Shown in pieces: positions 33,361 through 43,212 of a stretch of DNA of 64,000 bases. The stretch comes from Rana temporaria (Eukaryota; Chordata; Amphibia; Anura; Ranidae): assembly GCF_905171775.1 (NCBI RefSeq), contig NC_053491.1, positions 299,870,252 through 299,934,251 of the forward strand, in the 5' to 3' direction. A program made the translations under genes and the position numbers. The notes under the pieces are model-generated. The model was given only the letters and a program-made list of their open reading frames with translations. It had not been told where the DNA came from and did not search any database. The first letter of the stretch is position 1. Each line of letters begins with the position of its first letter.

Positions 33361-33579
33361 AAACAGACTGGGAATCCATATTATGAGAATGAACGACGAG
33401 AAGACAGACACTATCAACATGAGGATGGAAGAGGCTATGAAAATTACTATAATGTTCCTGTACAAAACCGCTATGAAAATTTGAGAAGAGAAGATGAAGG
33501 CGGAAAAACCCCCGAGAAGTAACTATGATAATATGAGGACACCCAATTATCAACATAATTATAGAAGGACTCTACTTTT

Positions 33580-33581
<2 letters not shown>

Positions 33582-33628
<47 letters not shown>
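33582..33628. repeat. (AT)n microsatellite
   Basis: About 23 AT units at the inner edge of the right arm. Confidence 0.97.
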
Positions 33629-33634
<6 letters not shown>

Positions 33635-33965
33635 TGTTTGGATTTTTGACCCGGAATTTTGGAATTTTGCACTTTTAATGCGTTTTTGCACAATTGCATG
33701 AAGATATTTATTTTTATTTATATTGGACTCATTTTGCACATCCAGTGCCGTTTGCTGAATTTAGTTTTAATGTATGGATGCACCTGATTGGCACTTTATT
33801 ACCTATCATGCACCTTAGTGCTGCACATTTTTGATGTTGTATTTTGCCATGCACTTAGTGCACAGAAATTGCATGGGATTTTTCATTCTGGGATTTTAGA
33901 TTTATTTATTTATTTATTTTATTTACTAATTATTCTTAATTAGCGAGCGCCCCAACACATTACCT
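33629..33965 (-). repeat. Right inverted arm of the Penelope-like element
   Basis: TTTTGCATGTTTGGATTTTT through TAATTAGCGAGCGCCCCAAC; pairs with 31555-31890. Confidence 0.9.
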
Positions 33966-33969
33966 TCAA

Positions 33970-34059
33970 CTCCTGTCATGGGAGGTGTCCCTAAGCTGCT
34001 GGATGAGATGAAGCGCTACTGGTTGTTTGGGGAAGCAAAGCTGCAGTTGTTCTACCACA
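33970..34059 (+). other. Possible exon fragment, host or retroelement origin unknown
   Basis: Open sequence reading GGVPKLLDEMKRYWLFGEAK and KLQLFYHRHG ends at CATG followed by GTGAGT, a good splice donor. With both insertions removed, the same frame continues leftward through 31420-31459 to GTCCTAG at 29473, just after CCTCAG, a possible acceptor. I do not recognise the protein. It could equally be part of an old retroelement or chance. Confidence 0.25.
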
Positions 34060-34563
34060 GGCATGGTGAGTGGGAAGCAACACATGAACCTTCCCACTGC
34101 TGTCCTGCTTTGTACCCCAAGACTGAGAATACACAGGAACCTCAGTTGACAAGGTGCCACATTTATAAGATGTATTCCATCCAGCTGAGTTCTGTTACAG
34201 AAGGATTGTTATTAGTGAGAAGACCATGTATGAGCTCAGAGACTGTGTATTGTTAATGGAACCCCTCAGGTATCCTGTGTTCCCCCCACCCTCCTTCCCA
34301 CTCTTCATGTATGTTCATTGTTAAAACATCTAAAACATATTCAAAGTGACTGGTGCCCTCAATTAATCCACCACCACCTGGAAAAGGGACTTTCACCCTG
34401 AGAAGGAATGTGCCTGGGACATTTATTATCAAGTAAGTGGGTCTGGGACATTCACATGTACCTATTGAGCATTAGTAGAGCCAAATGTGCCAGAACTGGT
34501 TACCGATAGTGTTGCACATAGACCTGGGCGTGTGCATTTTGGGGGCCGGGGCCTGGAACGGGG
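34060..34563. other. Unassigned low-copy-looking sequence
   Basis: No element ends, arrays or coding frames that I can support. This is one of the few stretches without a visible repeat signature. Confidence 0.3.
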
Positions 34564-35620
34564 GGGGTTCAGCCTGGGAATGGTTAATGAAACGGGTACC
34601 TTTCAGGCCTGCTTATTAGGCACCTGGACAGGGAGGCTGTGAGAGATGGCTGTTGAGCTATCAGAGCCGAGAGGAGCTTTGTAGCAATAATACGCTTCTC
34701 CTCTAGCAAAATAATTTCCTTGCGCTTAAAAGCACACATATAGCTCTCTTTATATAATGCCAGGGTCAGCGCTGGGCTCTCTTTATTTATGTCAACTTGA
34801 GTAACAAAAGAAGGTAGTGGCTTTACAAAACGGCCAATCAGACATTTTGAATACTTTCAAAAGAACCAATCACAGACATGTGATTCAAATAATGCTAGTA
34901 GTGATGTGTGCGAACGGCTGGGGGCAGTGACCATGCTCTATGAGACACAAAGGAATCGGAGAGCATGGTCACTGCACAAAGCCGTGCGCAAACCAAACCA
35001 TCACTGCCATTGTTGCAAACCATACTAAATCATGGATCAGATAACCATAATTTTCGTATAGTTATGCTACAGTTCCCATGTACTCAGATCTGTCCACTCT
35101 GAGTCATTTAATGCAGTCGACAAGAAGTGGCCAGTCCCTTGCTGAGGCATAGAAGAACATCCTTAAAAGGAGCTCGCAAATCTGCTGTGTCCATGAAAAG
35201 GTGTTTGCGCCAATGGCCTTCCACCAACGTCTGTATGCGTGAATACATTACAGCAAAACCGACACTGGGGGACAACATACATTTATAGAAAATTTCCACA
35301 ACAGCTTGAAGCTGGAAGGAGCTCTGTTGCCTATCACTTGATCGTGCTGGGTGAGTTTGCCTGAACTGGGACTTTGCTATGTTATATGCTGTGGCTGGGA
35401 TGCTGAGCATTATTTAAAAGGACTATCTTGTACTGCTAAAAACAGTTTTTCTGTTTGAACTGCCTATAAAGACAGCCTGTCAATTTGTTGTTGCTTTTTG
35501 CTAAATAAAGCCTTTTAAGTAGACTGAACTATCTCACAGCTGCTTGTTAACCCCTCGGATTGTGTGTGTGTGTGTGTGTATGTGATCCTGTGCCGCATGG
35601 CTGTCCTGTAGCAGTAAAAC
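34564..35620 (+). repeat. LTR of the TGTGGAGAGTC family, interrupted by a solo LTR
   Basis: Matches 25914-26140 on both sides of the insert at 34680-35303. After the shared part it continues with a CTATAAAGACAGCC block and AATAAAGCCTTTTAAG (poly(A) signal at 35502) and CTGAACTATCTCACAGC. The left edge (TTCAGCCTGGGAATGG) is truncated. The right boundary is not certain. Confidence 0.6.
34680..35303. repeat. Solo LTR (624 bp) with 4-bp duplication
   Basis: TGTAGCAATAATACGC...TTCCACAACA gives TG...CA ends, flanked by GCTT at 34676-34679 and 35304-35307. The unoccupied site GAGAGGAGCTTGAAGCTGG exists at about 26026-26045, so both ends are fixed to the base. TATATAATGCC near 34751 may be a TATA box. 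Confidence 0.88.
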
Positions 35621-36529
35621 TGCTGTAGGGCGGTCGGCAACTGGTTACAGTGCATGTCCAGCCAAAACCTTTGTTTTTCGTTTTTTATATTTTGTTGAAG
35701 GGTTAAACTCCTCCTTGGTTTTATTGCTACTATGACTGCTGTGAAGCATATGCTCATACATAACTAATTATCAAACCAATACCTTACTGACACGAAGGCT
35801 CATTAAGTTGGAAAACGGCAAGGCCACAACTTTATTGAACTTTTACAAACATAAATAATTGACATCCAGAACCCGTCCGCCCAAAGATGTCAGTAGCTAG
35901 GCGGGGAGTTACAGAACATCGCATCGATGGATCCAAGGCGAGTATAGTTCTGCTTTTAAATAAAAATTGGCTGGACATACACCTTACATTAACAATAATA
36001 AATCATTTTAGTGAGGTCTTCATTTACATGTCAAATGTGGCAGTGAGGCTCTTAAATACCTACTTGGTTTTGGGTGGGTTTAACGATATGAACAGTAGAT
36101 CCAGACTTGCAGTACATTTACATTTTGCAATCCCCACTTTCTTTGACTACAACCTTTGGAAGTTGCATAGTTAGTCTGGTTGAAAGACACAAGTCCATCT
36201 AGTTCAAACAATAGTTTTGGGTGGGAGCAATGAAAGGGAGGTAGACTACTCCATCATTGCAGCTTCCCTGCGTACATTATTTTAAAATGTATTCCTTGTT
36301 AAGGTTCCTTTTTATCATGAGCAAAAAACACACTTTTTGTGGTCAGCTGATTAGTCTGTTTGCATATGCAGAGCTGAAATTTAAGCAACGGTGCGGAAAT
36401 CGGTTGGTTCAGCAGGGACCTGTCTGTTCAACAGAAGCCAGTTTAACAGGCAGCTTTTGCCAAATGGGCATTCTGGAAACCCAAAATTTGAATCTGTGTA
36501 TTCTGATGGGAGGAGGAGAATCCCCCCGC
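35621..36529. other. Unassigned, with one short interspersed repeat
   Basis: A GTTGAAAGACACAAGTCCATC block at 36178-36208 is the inverse of 23634-23675. The rest shows no ends, arrays or supported frames. Confidence 0.35.
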
Positions 36530-36990
36530 TGTCAAAATACAATAGCTCAGGTTCACCTTCCAGTAGGAAAGCGACCCTAAACATAAAGCCAGAGCTGCAA
36601 TGGAATGGTTAAGATCAGAACATATATATGCGTTAGAATCGCCCTATCAAAGTCTAGACCTAAATCCAATTGAGAATCTGTGGCAACACTTAAAAATTTC
36701 TGTTTAGACACTCCATCCAATCTGACAGAGCTTAAGCTATTTTTCAAAGAAGAATGGGCAAAAAATGTCACTCTCTAGATATGTAAAGCTCTCTAGATGT
36801 GCAAAGCTGGTAGAAACCTACCAAAAAAGTCTTGCAGCTGTAATTGCAGCAAAAGCTGATTCTACAACGTATTGACTCAGGGGGGCTGAATACAAATGCA
36901 CTTTGTGTTGGTCTATCACAAAAAGGTCCCAATAAAATACATTTATGTTTTTGGTTGTAAAATTTCCAGGGGCATGAATACTTTTACAAG
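36530..36990 (+). pseudogene. Second Tc1-family transposase remnant and terminal region
   Basis: Plus-strand coding in broken frames: ALESPYQSLDLNPIENLWQH is the Tc1 acid block, followed by LSRCAKLVETYQ-like sequence and a stop before TTGACTCAGGGGGGCTGAAT. The terminal repeat GGGGCATGAATACTTTTACA and AGGCACTGT ends it. This is a different Tc1 family from the one at 12785. Confidence 0.85.
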
Positions 36991-36998
36991 GCACTGTG

Positions 36999-37112
<114 letters not shown>

Positions 37113-37170
37113 TATAAAAAATAATCAATAAGGCATTACCATTGTTTTCTTCCATTGTTGGCAAACGTTT

Positions 37171-37443
37171 TAAAGCAAGCCATACATGGTTTGGATCTCG
37201 GCCGGTCCAGCAGGAACCTGCCAAGGTTCAAACCGTGTATGGGCAGACTGAATGTACCAAGTTGATTGATCAACTTGGGTACAACCAGCCTACTAGATTC
37301 TTTTGCGATTATAGCTATATCGGCAATAATCACTGTCTTCTCCTGGCAAGGATGCCTTCCTGTCTGTGTTGATGGGGCAATCTAGTGAATTTCACCACAG
37401 GTTTCAGAAAATAAATTTGCTTCATGTATGGCCAGCCTTACTT
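37171..37443. mobile_element. MITE with GCCATACATGG ends (~270 bp)
   Basis: AAGCAAGCCATACATGGTTT on the left and CATGTATGGCCAGCCTTACT on the right are inverted. An internal palindrome, CCAAGTTGATTGATCAACTTGG, lies at 37258-37279. No coding. Confidence 0.65.
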
Positions 37444-37544
37444 GGCTAAGTACTGTACATGCTCGGAGATGTAGTCAGGGTTATGTCATCAGTCTGTAGA
37501 TGTGCTTTGTAGAACTCACCCTCTAAATGACTAATTTCCAAACT

Positions 37545-37650
37545 TTCAGGACAGCACCTGAGAGATCATGGCTCCTCCTCCTACAGGAAACACCTCATCA
37601 ATTAAGTCTTTAATTGGAGGTCTCCACGTTACTTCCTCGTTTTTTTTGTT
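37545..37650 (+). repeat. Left inverted terminal repeat of the DIRS element
   Basis: CTTTCAGGACAGCACCTGAG through GGAGGTCTCCACGTTACTTC. Its reverse complement is at 45142-45060 and 44806-44740. Confidence 0.92.
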
Positions 37651-38091
37651 TCCTCCAGCCAGAGGAACACCTCTGGTGGGAGCCATGATCTCAGGGCTTT
37701 CCTGGGAGACAAGGTTCTCACTTGTTGGACTAGTCTTTTTATTTTTTTTCAGGAGAGTGATCCTCCCACTTACCTCCTTGCTGGATGGTCCCATGGGCTC
37801 CCTCTCCCTCTTCAGTGCTCGGGGAGAGCCTGTACAGCCCAGGCCTCCTTTTTTTCCCAACAGAGCAGCAGTTTTCTGTATTCCCGCTGGCTGCCTGCGG
37901 TGCACGGAATAGCAGCGTGGAGTTTTACAGCAGCCACCATTGTTATGGTGGCCGAGAGCCTCAACTGCGTCCTGTATAGCAAGAGGCTGCACTTCCGGGT
38001 CGGCGCACGCATAATTTACGGGCGCAAAGCAGAGAGAGAGGGCACGGTCACCTGCTGCCTTACGTTCCAACCACGCGTCTGCAGTGCAGCT

Positions 38092-38145
38092 ATGGAGAGC
38101 GATGCAGCGGATAAGGGGGCAAGCCAAGGCACCAGCAAGGCTAAG
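38092..38145 (+). CDS. DIRS ORF1, putative first exon
   Basis: ATG at 38092 gives 18 codons, MESDAADKGASQGTSKAK, ending AAG at 38145 followed by GTAAGG, a consensus 5' splice site. The next plausible acceptor, TTCTGTTTGTGCAG, ends at 41951 and enters a frame that reads as the DIRS gag-like protein in the same phase (phase 0). I infer a spliceosomal intron of 3.8 kb, most of it a later LINE insertion. The alternative is a chance ATG with a chance donor. Confidence 0.5.
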
Positions 38146-38189
38146 GTAAGGGACTGAGTGAGTGAGTGACTTTTCTCGCTTAAGTATTG

Positions 38190-39403
38190 GGGAGCGTTCC
38201 CCTGTATACATTTGTGGGTGAGGCAGAGTGTCTTGAATGTCACCCTGTCCTGTACGGGCAGCCAGTGGAGGGACCTCAAGACCGGGGAGACTGATTCCCA
38301 CGGCTTTTTACCAGTTACCAGTCTGGCTGCCGTGTTCTGGACGACTTGTAGACGTGACATCTGGTATTTCGGTAGTCCTAAATAGAGGGAATTTGCGTAG
38401 TCGAGTCATGAGTTGATGATAGTTCCAACCAATGAGTCTACGTAGCATGCGGAGCAGATGATGAGAACCGCTGACGACTGATCCTATTTGTGCATCCATC
38501 GTCATGTCTGAGTCAAAGATGACTCCGAGACTTTTGACTTTGTTGCTTGGCGCGATGGTTTGTCCGAGGATGGTGGGTGGTGTCCATGTGGTCCCAGAAA
38601 TGGATTTCCTATTTGCATGAAGGGTGAGTAGTTCTGTTTTGGATCCGTTGAGTTTGAGTTTGAGGGAGCTTTCAGTCATCCAATTGTCGATCAGTGTGAG
38701 GCATTTTCCAAGTTCATGAAATTGTTCTTTTTTGTTGGTGATTCGAAGGTAAAGCTGCGTGTCGTCGGCATAAGAGTGGTAGCGCAGGTCCTGTTTGCTG
38801 ATGATTTTGAGGAGCGGGCGGATGTAGATGTTGAAGAGTACGGGTGAGAGGGGCGATCCTTGCGGGACTCCGCATGTAACGGTCCGTGTTTCTGATGTAA
38901 AACCTCCAAGTTTCACGGTCTGAGTGCGATTTCCTAGGAAAGATGCGAACCACGGTAGGGCCGCGTCAGACTCCTGCTACTTCTTAGAGTCGTGTGAGCA
39001 ATATGTTGTGGTCTACCGTGTCGAAGGCTGCGCTAAGGTCCAGCAGCACTAGGAGACAGGATTCTCCATCATCTGCTGCTTCGAGGGCGTCATCCCATAT
39101 CTTGAGAAGAGCCGTTTCTGTGCCGTGGCCTGGGCGAAAACCTGATTGTAGAGGATCTAGGAGTTTGTGATCGTCCAGGTGTGGCTGAAGCTGTTGTACT
39201 ACTGCTTTCTCCATGATCTTGGAGATCGTGTTGAGGCTTGTTACCGGTCTGCGCTGGTTTGGGTCTTTCGGGTCGAGGTTGGGTTTCTTTAAGAGGGGTT
39301 TTATTATGCCTTGCTTGAGGTTGTTCGGGACTATCCCTTCCCTAAATGATTGGTTTATGATGTGCGTTATGGTGGGTGCCAAGATGTCCATGCATTCTTT
39401 CAA
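38190..39403 (-). pseudogene. LINE reverse transcriptase
   Basis: From 39403: IKPLLKKPNLDPKDPNQRRP, GFRPGHGTETALLKI, motif A LLDLSAAFDTVDHNILLTRL, a break near 38984, then CGVPQGSPLSPVLFNIYIRP and the active box YHSYADDTQLYL. After another shift near 38350 comes LQVVQNTAARLVTGKKPW and VLRSLHWLPVQDRVTFK, the C-terminal region highly typical of L2 and its relatives. Three frames are used, so it is a pseudogene. It would copy LINE RNA at nicked DNA. Confidence 0.92.
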
Positions 39404-39799
39404 AAGTTTTGTAGGAATGATGTCATTCGGTGATGTGTTGTCTCTGAGGCTTCCGATGTTTTTTGTGGTGTCGATTGTAATTGGGACCAGCTCAAAAATC
39501 GTCGATCGTGGATTATTTATGTTGATTTCTTCTTCTTGCTGTATCTGAATGTGGTTGGTGTGTTTTTTCTGTTGAACTGTTGCCCGCAGTTCAGCTCCTT
39601 CAGCTGTTCTGCGATCCTGTTTCAGTAGAGTGAGTGTCGTTGAACCAGCCCGAGTTGTTTTTCCGGCTGAGAGCTCTGCGTTTCGGAGCGACTGTCTGCT
39701 GTTTGTAGTAACGCTTTGTTTAAAGCGTTGAGTGTTTGTTCCGTTGAGTGGTTCAGAGTTGGTACTTCTATTTTTGTCGCTAGGGTGGTTTTGAAGAGC

Positions 39800-40678
39800 T
39801 CAGAGTGTAGTTTCTTCTGCGATCTTGCCCAGTGTATAGTTGTAAGGTTTGGGTTTTTGAAAGATGGTATCAGTGGTTAATATAAATTTGATGGCGTGGT
39901 GGTCCATCCAAGGTAAAGGTCTGTTGTCCAATTTTCTGATAATCACGTTTTGTTTGAAGATGAGGTCCAAAGTGTGACCTGACATATGTGTTGAAGTCTT
40001 TATCAGTTGCTGCAGACCGCGTTCTTCGAGTTGGTCGATGCAGGCGGTAGCGATGGGATCCTGGGTTGAGTTAGCCCAGAGGTTGAAATCCCCAAGTAGC
40101 AGCAGGTTTTTGGTTTTCAAGGTGTATGTCGAGAAGAATTCGGTGAAGGGAGTGAGGAGATGCGTCTTTGGTCCAGGCGGTCTGTAGCATAGTAGTATGT
40201 GGACGGTTTCCTCGGGTGAAGCCTGAAGTTGCAGGGTGAGTGTTTCCATAAAGGGCAGTGAGTTCTGTAGAGTAGTTTTGGTGAGAGCGAGGTGGGATTT
40301 GTAGATCACTGCAAGGCCTCCTCCTCTTTGTCCTGTTCTATGCTCGGTTAGGATGCGATAATTTTCGGGTACCAATTCTGCTAGGACGGGGTTACAGTCG
40401 GGTGTAAGCCAACTTTCCGTGATAAAGAGGCAATCTGTGTTGTGTTGGACGATGAAGTCGTGGATTTCCTTTCTGTGCTTGACTGCAGATATTGTGTTGA
40501 TCAGGGCGCATTCTAAGTGTTGTAGTCGCTGCGGTGGCTTCTCGTTTTTTGGGTTTGGTTGGCGGTGGATTCTTAGAAATTGTTCTTTCCGTAGTGTTTT
40601 TTGAATGGAGGTTGGTAGCGTTGCGGCCGCCTTCATTAAGTTGTGGAGGGTGTCCGCTGCGTACTTGAAGATGAGCAT
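39800..40678 (-). pseudogene. LINE apurinic/apyrimidinic-type endonuclease
   Basis: Contains NTDCLFITESWLTPD (catalytic Glu region), GQRGGGLAVIYKS, LLCYRPPGPK, LLLLGDFNLWANS (GDFN motif) and SGHTLDLIFKQNV (TLDLIF), then WMDHHAIKFIL with the final SDH-type His as DHH. Domain order and motifs match the LINE APE fold. The frame stays open for 290 codons but is out of frame with RT: between 39404 and 39800 the linker is disrupted. Confidence 0.9.
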
Positions 40679-41120
40679 GGTGGGAGATGACTTGTTGGAG
40701 ATGTGCTGATACTGTGGTCCTGTTGATCCAACGATGATGAGGATGGTGGTCGGGGGGGGGGGATTGATGATGTTCCCGGAAGGTCCCGTTGAATTCGCTC
40801 AGTGCCAGTTATGTGGATCGGCGAAGTTGCTGCAAAAAAAGAAGATGGTGGCCCGGCCTAAACCGCCCCCCTCAGTTGATCCAGAGGAAGGCAAAAAACC
40901 CTAGCCTAGCGGGCAATTGCTGTCGCGAGGGAAAAAAAATTCCTTCCTGACCCCAGAGGCGATCGGAGAACCCTGGATCAAGCTGCTAGGTGGACCCCGG
41001 GATAGGACTTACCTGGCCGGTGTAGGCTGCGCTGTGATGTGTGAGCTGGGGAAGGAAGTGCAGGGGGGGGGTGAAAAGAATGGAGAGAGGGGCCAAGGAT
41101 GGCCCTTACTTACCGGGTTT

Positions 41121-41951
41121 TGTAGCCTGGGTGTACCAAGATGGCCGCCGGAGCCACAGCTAGGCCCAAGCCGCGGCCTCTCCTAACTCTCCAGCCGAGA
41201 TGTGGCTAGGTGGGCGTCAGAATCAGCCTCCGGGTGCTTCTGGGTCTGGAAGAACCCTGTCTGGATGGAGGTGGTGCTACGGAGGAAAGAGGCAGGTAAA
41301 CAACTGGTGGGGATGGCGGGGTTTGGCCACAGCCGCGGTCTTTCCTGTGGCTCTGCGCCCGAGGACGCCTGGGAGCCACAGGCGGAGTGCAGCGGCTGCG
41401 GAGGGGGCAGGAGAGCTCTGAACGGGGGAGCGTCGGTGTTTGGATCCCACTGAGAGGGTGCTCAGTGGCGGATGTCTCCTGGGTGATCCGAGGGGGGAGA
41501 TCCGCAGGAGGGGGGCGGGAGCTGGACGGGGAGACGCCGGTCCTGGGTCCCACGGAGCTCTGCTAAAGAAGGGGGCTCAGCGGCGAGTGAGGCCTAGGCG
41601 ATCCCCGGAGGGGGCTGTGGATGGGTGCCGCTGCGGAGGGGGTTGTCCCGGAGCGGGGAGAGAACCGAGGTTCGGCATGGATGTAGCTCTGCGCGACGCT
41701 GACTATGTCCTCTTTTTACTCTGGGCCGTTTTCTGCTGTGGGGGGGGGTTACTCAGTCCACCCGTCCCCCCCCCCCATCTCCCTGGTGGTGCAGTGGCTG
41801 GTAGTTAGCATGTCTGCCTAGTAACTGGGGATCTTTTAAAAAAGGTGGTGGTGGCTTGCGAGACACAAGGAAGTGAGAAGTGTTTTATTTTTTGTGCTGT
41901 GTGGGAGTTTTCTTAGCGTGTTTCCTGGTCTTTTCTCTTCTGTTTGTGCAG
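41121..41951 (+). other. GC-rich segment between LINE and DIRS second exon
   Basis: Includes CAAGATGGCCGCCGGAGCC and several GGGGG runs. It could be the LINE 5' region, DIRS intron, or both. It ends in the pyrimidine-rich acceptor TTTTCTCTTCTGTTTGTGCAG at 41931-41951. Confidence 0.4.
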
Positions 41952-43212
41952 GCCAATTGTTCTGCCCAACCAGTGAAGAGAAGGTGCCCTGTCTGCAAGA
42001 AGAAGTAAGTGAGGCTTGGACCAAGTCGCTTTGTGCAGATTGCACTGTAAATGTAGTCAGGGAGGAGTCTCCATCCTTTTGTTTCTACTATTAAGGATGA
42101 ACTCTGTGCCACCTTTCAAGCTTTTAGGTCAAACCTAAGAGAAGAACCAGGTCCCTCAAGGGAACCCAGGGCTCCGCAGCCTTCTTCAGAACCCCAAGAC
42201 GGCTCTCAAATATTAGGAGATCCAATAGACACTTCCCAAGAATCTGCTTCCCTTGCTCCAGATGGAACAGAGTCTGAGGAGGAAGAAAATGAAGCAGAGG
42301 CCGCTTCTAAATACAAAATGTCGCTAGAGGTTGCAGGACTTTTAAAAGTAATCCATGCGACTTTGGGGATAGAGGAAAAACAGCTCTCCCTACATGACCG
42401 CATGTACATGGCCATCTTATCCAGTGGGCACCCCTGGGCACAGCCCAGGGGCCCCAGGTGCCCATGGGGCCCCATCAGGACAGGCAGGGCTGATCCCAGG
42501 TGGGTGCACTGTGCTCCGGCACTGTAAGCTGCTGCAGAAACGGGGCGCCAAGCATCCGAAGCTGTGGCATGCCACTTGACTGCACTGGTTGCTAGAATCA
42601 CTGTCCGCCCAGGGCCTAGCAGTAATATCAGAGGCTGCAGCTGCCCCAGCATTCAGAGCGTGCCGTGGCCACCCCAGCACTCATAGCCCGCCTTCTCAGT
42701 GGCTGGAAAAGTAGATCGGCTTCACCCACCTCTGCCATCCTCAGACTCAGACAGTGTAGCTCTACGCAGGTCACCATCTTCATTGTTTGGGCCCCAACTC
42801 ATTTATTTGCCCAGGGCCCCATGATGCTATTAAGATGGCACTGCACGAGTATGCAGGTTTGGGTGATTCAAAAGGCTGTGTTTTTCCAGTTCATTCAATA
42901 ATCTCAGACATGATCAAAAAAGAGTGGTTGGAACCTGAGAAAAAGTCATTTTTTTCCCCCGGTCTCATAAGAGAAGATTTCCATTTGAGGGAAAACCCGG
43001 ATTCCATCTGGAACAAGGTTCCAAAACTGGACTCTGCTTTTTCACAGGTCTCAAAGTCAACTGATCTTGCCTTTGAAGACATGGGCATGTTAAAAGAGCC
43101 CATGGATAAAAATATAGACCTGCTTCTTAAAAGGGCCTGGCAGTCGGTGATGAATAATCTAAAACCAGCAATGGCAACATGTGGATTGAATCCAGAGGTC
43201 TTCAATCTGATA
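41952..43212 (+). pseudogene. DIRS ORF1 (gag-like), frameshifted and interrupted
   Basis: Starts after the acceptor with a Cys pair (CPVCKKK) and, one base out of frame, LSEAWTK...LCADC, giving a CxxC...CxxC finger. From about 42092 the frame runs through an acidic, Pro/Ser-rich linker (TSQESASLAPDGTESEEEE) to the conserved SLEVAGLLKVIHATLGIEEK. A 0.4 kb repeat at 42426-42830 then splits it. It resumes as SDMIKKEWLEPEKKSFF, FEDMGMLKEPMDKNIDLLLK and RAWQSVMNNLKPA, as in vertebrate DIRS gag-like proteins. A structural role is inferred. Confidence 0.8.
42426..42830. mobile_element. Insert in DIRS ORF1, GGGCAC/GGGCCCC repeat
   Basis: Begins near GTGGGCACCCCTGGGCACAGCCC and ends near TTTGCCCAGGGCCCCATGATG. 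It interrupts ORF1 codons. The ends are roughly inverted (GGGCACCCCTGGG, GCCCAGGGCCC). No clean duplication is seen. Confidence 0.5.

Larger units (their letters stand above)
31460..33969 (-). mobile_element. Penelope-like element with inverted ends (2.5 kb)
   Basis: Flanked by the exact 14-bp duplication CTCCTGTCATGGGA (31446-31459, 33970-33983). Arms at about 31555-31890 and 33629-33965 are inverted repeats of each other. Between them are the GIY-YIG coding remnant on the minus strand and a short stretch of coding-like sequence in the opposite direction (33361-33560). The reverse transcriptase is absent. Left of the left arm is a ~95-bp unpaired tail. Confidence 0.87.
38155..41120 (-). mobile_element. 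L2-like (CR1-group) LINE, 5'-truncated or degraded
   Basis: Minus strand: an APE endonuclease frame (39800-40678) and RT in several frames (38190-39403). The 3' end lies near 38155 and is marked by CACTCACTCACTCAG, a short tandem tail rather than poly(A), as in L2/CR1. The 5' limit in the GC-rich region around 40700-41120 is uncertain. Confidence 0.82.

Noticed and set aside
32584..33465. N-terminal hydrophobic segment of the GIY-YIG frame as a membrane anchor
   Set aside because: It is antisense to an opposite-strand coding-like stretch, beyond the point where Penelope similarity stops.
37546..38301. 251-codon minus-strand frame across the DIRS left end
   Set aside because: It runs antisense through the inverted terminal repeat and the DIRS 5' region; the frame is open by chance.
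41202..41808. GC-rich open frames of 80-120 codons near 41.2-41.8 kb as a CpG-island gene
   Set aside because: Several frames are open on both strands only because of high GC; no domain, and the region lies between LINE and DIRS sequence.
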